The notes beneath the pieces are model-generated. The model was not told where the DNA came from. It made no database searches and saw only the letters and a program-made list of their open reading frames with translations. Position numbers and translations under genes: made by a program. Source: Hymenobacter sedentarius (GTDB lineage Bacteria; Bacteroidota; Bacteroidia; Cytophagales; Hymenobacteraceae). From it: a stretch of 64,000 nucleotides of DNA. The number at the start of each line of letters is the position of its first letter. Within the stretch, counting starts at the first letter, position 1. The stretch spans positions 62,001-126,000 of the forward strand of contig NZ_CP013909.1 of NCBI RefSeq assembly GCF_001507645.1, written 5' to 3'. This document shows positions 35,463 to 45,137 of this stretch, in pieces.

Positions 35463-35830
35463 GTTGCGACGCGCAGGGCCGCATTTGCGCCCTGGCCCTG
35501 ACCGGGGGCCACGCGGGGGATTGCCCGCAAGCGCTCGGGTTGCTGGTGCAGCACTTGCGCCCGGGGCAGGCGGTGCTGGCCGACCGGGCCTACGACGCGG
35601 GCTACGTGCGCGCCCAAATCCAGCAGGCAGGGGCCACGGCCGTGATTCCCGGCAAGAAAAACCGCACGGTCCCGTTGGCGCATGACGCTGAAAGCTACAA
35701 AGAGCGCAACCACATCGAACGGGCTATTAATGGCTTAAAACGCTTTCGGGCCGTAGCTACCCGATTCGACAAACGCGCCGCCAACTACTTTGCTACTTGC
35801 TGCTTAGTTGCAGCTTTAACCTGGCTCTAA
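35291..35830 (+). CDS. IS5-family transposase, second frame (OrfB) reached by -1 frameshift
   Basis: The transposase-like part starts right after the A run (35391-35398): KDSPCGQALGRSRGGFTTKL, then the second Asp in VLADRAYDAGY and the catalytic Glu in ERNHIERAINGLKRF, ending FATCCLVAALTWL. The frame upstream of the A run (35291-35390) is open but is not transposase sequence. A -1 slip on A8 joins OrfA and OrfB into a product of about 255 residues with a complete DDE triad, so the element may be active. Confidence 0.85.
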   Translation: MAPGAGPSATGSRLAPPAGRFHHRTGAPGGRRREKKDSPCGQALGRSRGGFTTKLHLSCDAQGRICALALTGGHAGDCPQALGLLVQHLRPGQAVLADRAYDAGYVRAQIQQAGATAVIPGKKNRTVPLAHDAESYKERNHIERAINGLKRFRAVATRFDKRAANYFATCCLVAALTWL

Positions 35831-35898
35831 CTGTAAACACTCCCTAGCTATATAGGCGCGAAACACTACCTTACGGACGATTTTACCCTCCTCTTCCC

Positions 35899-38800
35899 AT
35901 GCTGGTTCGCTTCCGTATTCTGCCGCTGCTGCTGTTGCTGCTGGTGGCTTTTTCGTGCTCCAAAAAGTCGACCCGGGAACAGGTCGCCACCGAGCAGTCC
36001 GACGGCGAAGAAATCGACCCGTATTCCAATCTGGTCTTCACCTTCGATGAAGCCGTGGTACCTGATGCCCAGCTCAACCGCTGGGACACCACGCAGTACG
36101 TGCGGTTTTCGCCGGCCGTGCGCGGCAAGTTCAAGTGGACCGGCGACCGGGAGCTGACGTTTTCGCCGCTGGAGCCCTTTCGGCCCAGCACCGTGTTTGA
36201 TGCCGCGCTGCAAGCCCAAACCCTGCCCAGCGGCAAGCAGCAGCTGGCGCTCAACCGCCGGCGCTTCCACACGCCCTACCTGAGCATGGCCACGCCGCAG
36301 GTGTTCTACGGCCGCTCGACCAAGGCCGCGGGCACAGCCGAGCTGCGCGCCAACCTCGTGTTCAACTACCCCGTGCGGCCAGCCGACCTACGCCCCCGCC
36401 TGCATGTGACCCAGGACGGCAAGCCCGTGGCCGTGCAGCTCATCACGGCCGAGCCGGACAAGATATTGGGCCTCAGCTTTGCCCAAGAAGTGAAGCCTGG
36501 CGCGGCCCTCACGGTGGAAGTGGCGCCCGGCCTCACGCCCGCTGTCGGCGGAAAACCCACCGAAAAGCCCCTTTTAGCTCAACTCGAAGTGCCCGAGCCG
36601 CAGGTGCTGGAAGTGCGCGAGCTGACGGGCTCGCTCGTGAACGGCGAGGCCGTGGTGACGGTGCTCACCAACCAACCGGTGGCGATTTCGGACATTCAGA
36701 CCTCGCTGAAAGTGTCGCCCAGCGCGCCCTTTGCCATCGAGGCGCTGGAAAGCGGCTTTGCGCTGAAGGGCAATTTCCAAGTGGGCAAAACCTACCAGGT
36801 GACCTTGGCCTCCGGGGCGCGCGGGCTGCTGGGCGGGCAGTTGTTTGAACCCTACAGCCAGTCGGTTTCCTTCGCCGCCGAGCGGCCCAGTATCAGCTTT
36901 GCCAGCGGCGAAAAAGCCATGTACCTCGATGCCCTGGGCACCCGCAACCTGGGCCTGCGCATCAATGAGGTGCAGAAAGTGAAGGTGACCATTGCGAAGG
37001 TTTACGCCAACAACATCCAACAGCTGCTGCGCGGCGAGCCCTCCTACGGCTACCCCCGCTACGACGATGACGAAGGGATGGACGAAGGCAGCAACCAGGA
37101 CGAGAACGGCGAATACATCGACCGCAGCTTCCGCTACTACGACACCGAGAACATCGGCAGCGTCATTTCCGAGCGCACTATTTCGGTCAGCGGCTTGCCC
37201 AAGTCGGGCGGCTTGCGCCTGCTGAACCTGGACCTCAAAGCCCTGGAGTTTCAGGGGGCCATGAAGGGGCTGTACGTGGTGCGCGTGCAGGACACTGAGC
37301 GCCAGTGGCTGCAGGTGAGCAAGCTGGTGGCCGTGACTGATGTGGGGCTGATTGTGAAGCAGGGCGCCACCGGCGGCACGCTGGTGTTCGCCAATTCCAT
37401 CCGCACGGCCCAACCGCTGGCCGACGTGACGGTGAACCTGGTGAGCAGCAACAACCAAGTAATCGGCACCGTGACGACCAACGCGGCCGGCGTGGCCGCC
37501 TTCGACTCGGCCGCCAGCATGAAACGCTTCAAGCTTGGCATGGTGACGGCCGTGAAAGGCGCCGATTTCACCTTCCTGGACCTGGCCAAAAGCCGCGTCG
37601 AAACCTCGCGCTTCGAAGTGGGCGGCCTCACCAGCAATGCCGCCCGTTACCAAGCCTTCCTCTACGGCGACCGCAACCTGTACCGCCCCGGCGACACCGT
37701 GCGCACCAACACCGTGGTGCGCACCGAAGACTGGCAAACGCCGCCTGCCAACCTGCCCGTCAAAATTCGCCTGCTGCTGCCCACGGGCAAGGAATACAGC
37801 AGCCTGCGCCAGAAATTGAGCCAGGCCGGCTCCTTCGAAAGCCGCTTCATCCTGCCGCCGGCCGTAATGACCGGCCTCTACACCCTGGAAGTGCTGACCG
37901 GCAACGACATTATGCTGACGTCCAAGCAAATCAGCGTGGAAGAATTCATCCCCGACCGCCTGAAGGTGAGCGTAACGGCCGCGCCCGCCGTGCTGCAGCC
38001 CGGCCAGACCGTGACGGCCACCATCAACGCCCAAAACCTGTTTGGCCCGCCCGCGGCCGACCGCAAGTTTGAGGTCGAGTTTTCGCTGAAAGAAAAGACG
38101 TTTCAGCCCAAGAATTTCCCAGGTTACTCCTTTGAAATCAACAGCGGCGAGCGGCGCAAAACCACGTCGGAAAGCGACGAAGAAAGCGCCAGCAAACCCG
38201 CTTCGCGCTTCGAAAAAACCGTGCGCGAGGGCGTGACCGATGCCGCCGGCCGAGCCACCGCCACCTACGACGTGCCCGAAGTGCGCGACCTCGGCACGCT
38301 GGAAGGCGTGGCCTTCGCCACGGTGTTCGACGAAACCGGCCGGCCCGTAAACCGCCTTGCCACCTTCGATGTGCAAACCCAGGCCACGATGTTCGGCATC
38401 CAGGAAATTCCGGAGCTGATGAGCACGCGCCAGGCCACCGCCGTGCGCCTGCTGGCCCTCACGTCGCAGGGCCAGCCCACCAGCGCCCAGGCCCAGGTGA
38501 AGCTGGTGCGCCTGCTCTGGGAAACCGTGCTCGAGCGCCAGGGCGGCCGCTACGTCTACAATTCGCAGCAGCGCGAGCAAACGATATTGAGCCGCACGCA
38601 AGCCGTGGGCAACGGCACGCCGTTCAGCTTCACGCCGCTGTACTCGGGCGAATACGAGGTGCGCATCAGCCGGCCCGGCGCCCTGAGCTACGTGGCGCAG
38701 CGCTTCTACGCCTATGGCTACGGCGACACCCAGGCCAATTCCTTCGAGGTGAACAACGAGGGCGAAGTAACCATCGAGGCCGACAAAGCCAAGTACGAGC

Positions 38801-41463
38801 CCGGCGAAACCGCCAACCTGCTCTTGAAAACGCCCTTCGCCGGCCGCGTGCTCGTGACCGTGGAGCGGGGCCGCGTGCTCGACCATTTCTACGTAACCAC
38901 CGACCAGAAATCGGCCCAGGTCAAAATTCCCATCAAGGCCGAGCACGTGCCCAACGTGTACGTGACGGCCACGGCCATCCGCGCCATTTCCGACAACCGC
39001 CTGCCGCTCACCGTGGCCCGCGGCTTCGTGCCGCTCACGGTGGAAAAGCCCGGCGCCCGCCTCGCGGTGGCCATTGCCGCGCCAGCCGCCAGCCGCTCGC
39101 AGATGTTCCAGACGGTGGAAATCACCACCGCGCCCCGCGCCCAGGTCACGCTGGCCGTGGTGGACGAGGGCATTCTGCAAATCAAAAACTACCGCACGCC
39201 CGACCCCTACGGCTACTTTTACCAGAAGCGCGCCTTGGAAGTGTCGGCCTTCGACATGTACCCTTTTCTGCTGCCCGAGCTGGGCACCAGCAGCAGCGGA
39301 GGCGACGCCGCCGACCTGCGCCGCCGCACCAACCCCGTGCCCAACCGCCGCGTGAAACTTGTGGCCAAATGGAGCGGCGTCCTCACCGCCGATGCCGCCG
39401 GCAAAGTGCGCTACCGCGTGCGCGTGCCGCAGTTTTCAGGTGCCCTGCGCATCATGGCCGTGGCCTATAAGGACGATGCTTTTGGCAGCGCCGAGTACAC
39501 GATGAAGGTGGCCGACCCGGTGGTGATTTCCACAGCGCTGCCACGGTTTGCAAGCCCAGGCGACACGATTGATGTGCCAGTGACACTAACGAATACTACG
39601 AGCAAGCCACTTGCATTATTCGCCGAACTTCAACACAACTCTTTAATTAAAATACCTGCAATTGAAACACCCACGGTAATTTATAATGGCAATTTTGCAC
39701 CTCCTGAAGTTGTTCAGCCTCAATTTGAGTGTCGCGTTTTTTTTCGCTTTATAGCAAAAACTATAGGTGAGGGCTCAGTAAAGGTTGTAGTTAGTGCTTA
39801 TCAGCGCGACGATTACAAAGACGCTCATCAAGCAAGAAAACCGGTTTTTGTTCTTTCTGAAGCAATAGATTTTCCCATTCGCCCCGCCGCCTCGCTCGAA
39901 AAGCGCACCGGCAGCGGCGTACTAGCAGGCGGCGCCTCGCTCCCGCTCAACCTGAAAACCGACTTCCTGCCCGCTTCGCTCACCAGCCGACTGGTCATTA
40001 GCCGCTCGCCCCTCACGGAGTTCAGCAAGGACTTGCGCTACCTGCTGCAATACCCCTACGGCTGCCTGGAGCAAACCGTGTCTGCCGCGTTCCCGCAGCT
40101 GTACTACGCCGATTTGGCGGCCACTTTGCAGCAGAAAACTGGCGCCACGGCCAAAACCCAGCGCTACAATCCCAACTACCACGTACAGGAGGCCATCCGC
40201 AAGATTGAGGCGATGCAGCTCTACAACGGCAGCCTGAGCTACTGGCCCGGCGGCGACTACGACAACTGGTGGGCCACGGCCTATGCCGCCCACTTCCTAC
40301 AAGAAGCCCAACGAGCCGGTTTTGCGGTGAACAAATCGGTGCTCGACAAAACCCTGCGCTACCTGCAGTTCCGCCTCAAAAAGCGCGAAACCGAGCCCTA
40401 CCGGTACTTCGACGTGAGCAACATCGCCCGCGAGAAAACCATCGCCAGCAAAGAAATTGCCTACTCGCTCTACGTGCTGGCCCTGGCTGGCCGCCAGGAC
40501 GCCGTGGCCCTGAACTACTACAAAGCCAACCGCCAGCTGCTGGCCGAAGACTCCAAGTTTCTGCTGGCCTGCACCCACGCCCTGCTCGGCAACCAGCGCC
40601 AGTTCCGGGCCCTGCTCCCCACCAAGTTCGGCGGCGAAACGGCAGCCAAGCGTGCACTGGACGGCTCGTTCTACTCCCCCATCCGCGACCAGGGCCTTGT
40701 GCTGAATGCGCTTATAGAAACCGACCCCAACAACCCGCAAGTACTGGAACTGGCCCGGCAGCTCAGCCGCCGGCTGCGCACCGCCGGCTGGCTCAACACC
40801 CAGGAGCGCGCCTTCGCCCTGCTAGCCCTGGGCAAAATTGCCAAGCGAGACGTCAAGAGCACCGCCACCGCTACGGTTTCGGCCAATGGCAAAGCCCTGG
40901 GCAGCTTCACCGGTAAAGATTTGACGATACCCAACGTAGCCAACCGCGCCCTGAGTTTGCGCACCACCGGCAGCGGCAACCTCTACTACTTCTGGGAAAC
41001 CGAAGGTATTTCGGCCAGCGGAAAAGTGAAGGAGGAAGACAGCTACCTGAAAGTACGTCGCCAGTTTCTGAACCGCGCCGGACATCCTCTGCTCACGCCC
41101 ACCTTCCGCCAGAATGATTTGGTGGTGGTTAAAATCACCATCAAAGCCGGCGACGCGGCCGGCACCGTGAAGAACGTAGCCATCACCGACCTGCTGCCCG
41201 CCGGCCTGGAAATCGAAAACTCCCGCATCGGCGCGGTGCGCGAACTGGACTGGGCCAAAGACGCCACCCAACCCGACTACCTCGACGTGCGCGACGACCG
41301 GATTAACTTCTTCACCACTGCCACCGAAAAGCCTAAGTCGTTCTACTACCTAGCCCGCGCCGTGAGCAAAGGCACCTTCAAGCTCGGCCCAGTCAACGCC
41401 GATGCCATGTACAACGCCGAGTACCACTCCTACAACGGCGCCGGCACAGTGCGTGTGAAATAA
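35899..41463 (+). CDS. Thioester alpha-2-macroglobulin family lipoprotein
   Basis: 1854 residues, full length. The lipobox ends at Cys20 (LLVAFSC), predicting a lipid-anchored periplasmic protein. Successive macroglobulin (MG) domains fill about 40-1100 (MG landmark YRPGDTVRTNTVVRTEDW near 595), with VVDEGILQIKNYRTPDPYG near 1085, the A2M domain near 1150-1210, and the thioester GCLEQ at Cys1389-Gln1392 followed by an alpha-helical TED domain. Bacterial members with a thioester trap proteases and are usually paired with PBP1C; here pbpC is 7.9 kb downstream. Nucleotides about 39580-39885 (residues about 1228-1330) are AT-rich and foreign in codon use, yet in frame. Start ATG 35899. Confidence 0.92.
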   Translation: MLVRFRILPLLLLLLVAFSCSKKSTREQVATEQSDGEEIDPYSNLVFTFDEAVVPDAQLNRWDTTQYVRFSPAVRGKFKWTGDRELTFSPLEPFRPSTVFDAALQAQTLPSGKQQLALNRRRFHTPYLSMATPQVFYGRSTKAAGTAELRANLVFNYPVRPADLRPRLHVTQDGKPVAVQLITAEPDKILGLSFAQEVKPGAALTVEVAPGLTPAVGGKPTEKPLLAQLEVPEPQVLEVRELTGSLVNGEAVVTVLTNQPVAISDIQTSLKVSPSAPFAIEALESGFALKGNFQVGKTYQVTLASGARGLLGGQLFEPYSQSVSFAAERPSISFASGEKAMYLDALGTRNLGLRINEVQKVKVTIAKVYANNIQQLLRGEPSYGYPRYDDDEGMDEGSNQDENGEYIDRSFRYYDTENIGSVISERTISVSGLPKSGGLRLLNLDLKALEFQGAMKGLYVVRVQDTERQWLQVSKLVAVTDVGLIVKQGATGGTLVFANSIRTAQPLADVTVNLVSSNNQVIGTVTTNAAGVAAFDSAASMKRFKLGMVTAVKGADFTFLDLAKSRVETSRFEVGGLTSNAARYQAFLYGDRNLYRPGDTVRTNTVVRTEDWQTPPANLPVKIRLLLPTGKEYSSLRQKLSQAGSFESRFILPPAVMTGLYTLEVLTGNDIMLTSKQISVEEFIPDRLKVSVTAAPAVLQPGQTVTATINAQNLFGPPAADRKFEVEFSLKEKTFQPKNFPGYSFEINSGERRKTTSESDEESASKPASRFEKTVREGVTDAAGRATATYDVPEVRDLGTLEGVAFATVFDETGRPVNRLATFDVQTQATMFGIQEIPELMSTRQATAVRLLALTSQGQPTSAQAQVKLVRLLWETVLERQGGRYVYNSQQREQTILSRTQAVGNGTPFSFTPLYSGEYEVRISRPGALSYVAQRFYAYGYGDTQANSFEVNNEGEVTIEADKAKYEPGETANLLLKTPFAGRVLVTVERGRVLDHFYVTTDQKSAQVKIPIKAEHVPNVYVTATAIRAISDNRLPLTVARGFVPLTVEKPGARLAVAIAAPAASRSQMFQTVEITTAPRAQVTLAVVDEGILQIKNYRTPDPYGYFYQKRALEVSAFDMYPFLLPELGTSSSGGDAADLRRRTNPVPNRRVKLVAKWSGVLTADAAGKVRYRVRVPQFSGALRIMAVAYKDDAFGSAEYTMKVADPVVISTALPRFASPGDTIDVPVTLTNTTSKPLALFAELQHNSLIKIPAIETPTVIYNGNFAPPEVVQPQFECRVFFRFIAKTIGEGSVKVVVSAYQRDDYKDAHQARKPVFVLSEAIDFPIRPAASLEKRTGSGVLAGGASLPLNLKTDFLPASLTSRLVISRSPLTEFSKDLRYLLQYPYGCLEQTVSAAFPQLYYADLAATLQQKTGATAKTQRYNPNYHVQEAIRKIEAMQLYNGSLSYWPGGDYDNWWATAYAAHFLQEAQRAGFAVNKSVLDKTLRYLQFRLKKRETEPYRYFDVSNIAREKTIASKEIAYSLYVLALAGRQDAVALNYYKANRQLLAEDSKFLLACTHALLGNQRQFRALLPTKFGGETAAKRALDGSFYSPIRDQGLVLNALIETDPNNPQVLELARQLSRRLRTAGWLNTQERAFALLALGKIAKRDVKSTATATVSANGKALGSFTGKDLTIPNVANRALSLRTTGSGNLYYFWETEGISASGKVKEEDSYLKVRRQFLNRAGHPLLTPTFRQNDLVVVKITIKAGDAAGTVKNVAITDLLPAGLEIENSRIGAVRELDWAKDATQPDYLDVRDDRINFFTTATEKPKSFYYLARAVSKGTFKLGPVNADAMYNAEYHSYNGAGTVRVK

Positions 41464-41480
41464 CCTCATTCCATGAACCC

Positions 41481-42296
41481 ATGAAGCGCTTTTGGCTCCT
41501 GCTGTTTCTGCTGCTGCCAGGCGCGGCCTGGGCCCACCCGGGCTGGGGCATTGTGCTCGACCGGCAAGGCAACGTGTACTACACCGACCTGGAAAACGTC
41601 TGGCGCATTGATGCGGCGGGCCGGAAGACCATTGCGGTAGCCCACGTGCACACCCACGAGCTGGCCTTTGACCAGGCCGGCAACCTGTACGGCGAAGACA
41701 GCCGCTACGAAAGCGGCAAATGGCGCCACCGGCTCTGGAAGCGTAGCCCAACAGGCCAAATAAGCGACGTGCGCCCCTGGACCGATGGCTTCCGCGAAGA
41801 CTACGGCATTGTGCGCGACACCGCGGGGGCCACGTACTTCCTGCACCACGTGGAAGGCCAGAACAATCAGGTTTACCAGCGCACCCCGAGCGGCCAGCTG
41901 CGCCGCCTGGTACCTCATTACACATTTCCCTACATCGTGAATCAGCTGGCCGTCGCGCCCGACAACAGTGTGTACGTGGCTTCAGGGGGCGAATTGCTGC
42001 GAATCGATACAAAAGGAAATGTGCGCACCGTAGCCCGCCACCTGGCGCCTACCAACGGACGGCACGCGCTGATGGGCATATGGCCCGACGTCCGCGGCAA
42101 TGTCTACGTGGCCGACCTGGAAGGCCGCCGCTACCTGCGCGTTCGGGCCAACGGCAAAGTCGAGACCCTCTTTCAATCGCCCAAGCCCTGGCAGCCCACC
42201 GGCATCGTGCAGGCGGCTAACGGCAGCTTCTGGGTGTTAGAATATGCAGGAGCCCAGGCGCGAGTTCGCCACATAACGGAAAGCGCCAGGCAGTAG
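41481..42296 (+). CDS. Secreted NHL/SMP-30-like beta-propeller protein
   Basis: 271 residues with a clear signal peptide (KRFWLLLFLLLPGAAWA). The mature part has repeated blades of the type G-N-x-Y-x-x-D: DRQGNVYYTDLENVWRID, DQAGNLYGEDS, PDNSVYVASGGELLRID and VRGNVYVADLEGRRYLRV. It resembles streptogramin-lyase/SMP-30-like propellers, but no catalytic residues can be assigned. It starts 17 nt after the alpha-2-macroglobulin stop, so it is probably in the same operon. Confidence 0.8.
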   Translation: MKRFWLLLFLLLPGAAWAHPGWGIVLDRQGNVYYTDLENVWRIDAAGRKTIAVAHVHTHELAFDQAGNLYGEDSRYESGKWRHRLWKRSPTGQISDVRPWTDGFREDYGIVRDTAGATYFLHHVEGQNNQVYQRTPSGQLRRLVPHYTFPYIVNQLAVAPDNSVYVASGGELLRIDTKGNVRTVARHLAPTNGRHALMGIWPDVRGNVYVADLEGRRYLRVRANGKVETLFQSPKPWQPTGIVQAANGSFWVLEYAGAQARVRHITESARQ

Positions 42297-42350
42297 CATT
42301 GTCCTTCAGCTCAAGCCAGTCAGCTAGGGCCCACCAATATTAGACAACAC

Positions 42351-42385
42351 AAAAAAAGGCCTGCTCCGTGGAGCAGGCCTTTTTC
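42351..42385. terminator. Bidirectional terminator between propeller gene and subtilase 1
   Basis: AAAAAAAGGCCTGCTCC pairs with GGAGCAGGCCTTTTT; A and T runs on both sides serve the convergent genes at 42296 (+) and 42408 (-). A close copy lies at 46014-46047. Confidence 0.85.
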
Positions 42386-42407
42386 AAATGGACGGTATTC
42401 GCCGTGC

Positions 42408-45137
42408 TTACTGCACGACCAGGCGCTTGGTCGAAACCGTTTCGCCGGTTTTCACCTTGAAGAGGTAGGTGCCGCGGGCCAGCTTGGCCGCGTCGAACTT
42501 CACTTGGTGCGGGCCAGCTGCCTGGGTGCCCACCACCAGGGTCTGCACTTTGGCGCCCAGCGTGTTGAACACTTCCACGCTTACCGGTCCTTCCTGGGCC
42601 AGCGCGTAGCTGATGGTGGTGCTGCCCGTGAAGGGGTTGGGGTAAGCGGCCACTTGCTGGGTAGCGGTGGTTGTGGTGCTGGAGCCGGCCGTGGCGGCCT
42701 GGGCCGTGGGCTGGGTCATGGCGTTGTACTGCGGGAAGGTGCGGGTTACGATAACGGCGAACTCACCGCGCGACACCGTCTGGCTGGGCTTGAAGGTAGC
42801 GTGCAGTACGGGCTGGAAATCGTAAGGGCCCTGCGTCAGCGAGTAGTAGGCGTTGATGAGGTTCAGGTCGAGGGCAATGCTCACGTAGCCTTCCAGGCCG
42901 GCGGGGATGCTGGCAGCATCGTCGAGGGGCACTTTGGTACCGTTCACCGTCACCGTTACAGCCTTGCCGTTGCGGGCCAGCGCCTCGTTCTGGAAGCCGA
43001 GGCCCTGCACCAGCGAATAAGCCAGCGAAGCACGGGTCACTGCGGTATTGGGCGAGAAGGTTCCGCTCGCCGTGGGCAGCATCACGCCATTGAACTGGTG
43101 CAGGCGGTCGCGCTGGGCAGCACCGCGAGCTACTACCGACTCGGTCAGCAGAATGTCGGCGGCCGACGTCACATCGGAGAATACCCGCGAGCCATCGGTA
43201 GCCGAGAACTGGCGGATGCCCTGGCCCATGAGCAGGTAGTCGGCCAGCTGCAGGCGGGTAAGCGGAGCGCTGGGCTGGTAGCCACTGCTCAGACCATCGA
43301 CCAACCGGCTGGTAATAGCCATTTTGATAGCGGCTTCGGCGGGGTCGCCGGCGATGTCGTTCAGGTTGGTGGTACCCGTGGGAGTCTGCATCGTAATCTT
43401 GCCCTTGATGGTTTCCGGAGCAGCTACGCCGTTCAGGCCTTCCACACGCAGGGTCCAGGTGCCGGCCATGGGCGAAGTCACGGCCACGCCGCGGTCGGTG
43501 CTCAGCGAGAACGTAACGGGAATGCCCGAGCGGTACTGCTTGCCGTTGGGGTCCAGCACAATCAGGTTGGTCGTGTTGCCAGTTTCGCCCAATACGCCGG
43601 GCGAAGAAATCTTAGCTTCCAGGCTGTTGACCCCCGACGCCACCTGGAAGGTGAACTGGTTGGTTGCCGTAGTAGCCGGGTTGAAGTTGATGGTGAAAGG
43701 CGCTTCCGTCGCCAGCGAATTCACGCTGCTGTTGAAAGTGCGGGTCGAATTCACCGTCGAGCCAAAGTTGGTGCCGCGGAACGCGCGGTCGACGGCGGCA
43801 AAGGCGTTGATATAACCGGCGCCTACTTCCCAGGCCTCACGGCCGGGCATGTTGGTGGCCGTCTTTTGAAGCAGTTCTTTTACCTGGGCCGGCGACATCG
43901 ACGGCTTGGCTTCCAGAATGAGGGCCACCACACCCGCCACGTGCGGCGTAGCCATCGAGGTACCGCTCATGTGCGTGTAGAACGGCACTTCGGCCGGAGT
44001 TAGTAGAGCGGCATCCGTTTGGGCGCCCAGCGATGCTACCGGTCCCTGGGTGCGGGTCGAAACCACGTCGACGCCGGGAGCGGTGATGACGGGCTCGTTC
44101 TTGTACGTCCAGGTCTGGCCGTCGACGACAAAAGTGCCTTGCTGGCCTTTCACGCCGCGCGACGAAAAGGGCGCCAGCGTACCAAAACGGTTGCCGGCAC
44201 CCACCGAGATGGTCCAGGGCGCGATGGCGTAGGGGTTGTGCGTATCGGCACCCGGGCCGGAGTTGCCGGCGGCAAACACCACCACCATGTTGCGGTCGTA
44301 GCAGCGCTTGGTAGCCACGTTTATCGGGCTGTTGGGGTTAAAGGCACCCGACGTCCCAAACGAGTTGCTGATCACGCGGATGTTGTACTGAAACTGGTGC
44401 GTGAGGGCATAATCGAAGCCGCCGATGGCATCCAGCACCAGCAGCGCGCCGCCCGAGCCGTAGCCTAGCAGCGAAGCGCCCGGCGCCACGCCTTCGTACT
44501 TGCCCGACGACCTGGCGCCGTTGCCGCCCACGATGCCGGCGCAGTGCGTGCCGTGGCCGGAGTTGTTGTCGGTGTTCGGCACGCCTTCCACGTAGGTCAC
44601 GGGCAGCATGCTGCTCTTGGAATTGAGGTTGGTGGTACCCAAGGTGTTTTGCACCAGGTGCGAGCCGAGCTTGATGTCTTCGTGCGTGCCGTCCACGCCG
44701 CTGTCGTTAATCAAGACGCCAATGCCGCGGCCCGAAACCGGTGTTCCGTTGTTGCGGGCCGTCGTTTGCGCGTCCAGACGCAGCCGCTTCACGCCCGTCA
44801 GGTTGGTATCCTCAAAGTTGTAATAGTCCAGTTGCTTATTAATGTACAGCGAGCGCACTTCCGGATTGTGCGCCAGGGCATCTACCTGGGCCGCGGTGGC
44901 CACCACGCCGGCAATGGGGAGGGCCTGCATCGTGATGCCCGTGGTAATGCCCAACTGCCGCAGAAAGGCTACCTGCTCGGGCTGCGGAGCCCCACTACCA
45001 TTAAAGGTCACCACAACTTCAGCCAAGGGGCTGGTTGCAAACGCGGTTTGCAGCTCGGGGTCGACTACAGCCTGGCCAAACGAAGTACTGGCCTTGAAGC
45101 CCACCAACAGGAGGGTTGCAATAAATTTGTTCTTCAT
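42408..45137 (-). CDS. T9SS-exported subtilisin-like protease, copy 1
   Basis: 909 residues. Signal peptide KNKFIATLLLVGFKASTSFG. An inhibitor-I9-like propeptide (about 25-105) is followed by a peptidase S8 domain with Asp145 (LINDSGVDG), His195 (NSGHGTHCAG), oxyanion Asn292 (AAGNSGPG) and Ser394 (SGTSMATPH). A pre-peptidase C-terminal beta domain follows (about 480-610), then SLH-like repeats (ITSRLVDGLSSGYQPSAPLT, GTFSPNTAVTRASLAYSL) and the type IX sorting domain (VAAYPNPFTGSTTISYALA to KRLVVQ). It should reach the cell surface or medium. Copy 2 lies 3662 nt to the right in the same orientation. Confidence 0.92.
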   Translation of the reverse strand: MKNKFIATLLLVGFKASTSFGQAVVDPELQTAFATSPLAEVVVTFNGSGAPQPEQVAFLRQLGITTGITMQALPIAGVVATAAQVDALAHNPEVRSLYINKQLDYYNFEDTNLTGVKRLRLDAQTTARNNGTPVSGRGIGVLINDSGVDGTHEDIKLGSHLVQNTLGTTNLNSKSSMLPVTYVEGVPNTDNNSGHGTHCAGIVGGNGARSSGKYEGVAPGASLLGYGSGGALLVLDAIGGFDYALTHQFQYNIRVISNSFGTSGAFNPNSPINVATKRCYDRNMVVVFAAGNSGPGADTHNPYAIAPWTISVGAGNRFGTLAPFSSRGVKGQQGTFVVDGQTWTYKNEPVITAPGVDVVSTRTQGPVASLGAQTDAALLTPAEVPFYTHMSGTSMATPHVAGVVALILEAKPSMSPAQVKELLQKTATNMPGREAWEVGAGYINAFAAVDRAFRGTNFGSTVNSTRTFNSSVNSLATEAPFTINFNPATTATNQFTFQVASGVNSLEAKISSPGVLGETGNTTNLIVLDPNGKQYRSGIPVTFSLSTDRGVAVTSPMAGTWTLRVEGLNGVAAPETIKGKITMQTPTGTTNLNDIAGDPAEAAIKMAITSRLVDGLSSGYQPSAPLTRLQLADYLLMGQGIRQFSATDGSRVFSDVTSAADILLTESVVARGAAQRDRLHQFNGVMLPTASGTFSPNTAVTRASLAYSLVQGLGFQNEALARNGKAVTVTVNGTKVPLDDAASIPAGLEGYVSIALDLNLINAYYSLTQGPYDFQPVLHATFKPSQTVSRGEFAVIVTRTFPQYNAMTQPTAQAATAGSSTTTTATQQVAAYPNPFTGSTTISYALAQEGPVSVEVFNTLGAKVQTLVVGTQAAGPHQVKFDAAKLARGTYLFKVKTGETVSTKRLVVQ

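Larger units (their letters stand above)
35028..35844 (+). mobile_element. IS5-family (IS427-like) insertion sequence
   Basis: 817 nt bounded by perfect inverted repeats GGGAGTGTTTACAGTTA and TAACTGTAAACACTCCC. The flanks read CTA on the left and TAG on the right, so the duplicated target is TA or CTAG depending on how the ends are drawn (the ends would then be 35029 and 35843). It contains a two-frame DDE transposase. It sits in the gap between the divergent L,D-transpeptidase and alpha-2-macroglobulin genes, 55 nt before the latter's start. Confidence 0.92.

Noticed and set aside
35291..35830. Second transposase frame considered as a separate gene or a broken transposase
   Set aside because: The residues before the A8 run do not resemble any transposase, while those after it continue the first frame's domain. 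A -1 frameshift, known for this IS group, explains it without calling a pseudogene.
36574..39180. Very long open frame on the strand opposite the alpha-2-macroglobulin gene (similar long antisense frames occur opposite the GH2, typA and 57-59 kb genes)
   Set aside because: High GC removes stops from the antisense frames; the translations are His/Gly/Val-rich, without motifs, and mirror real genes.
39580..39885. AT-rich patch considered as a small mobile insertion in the alpha-2-macroglobulin gene
   Set aside because: There are no terminal repeats or target duplication, and the protein keeps the expected domain count and length, so replacement rather than insertion is more likely.
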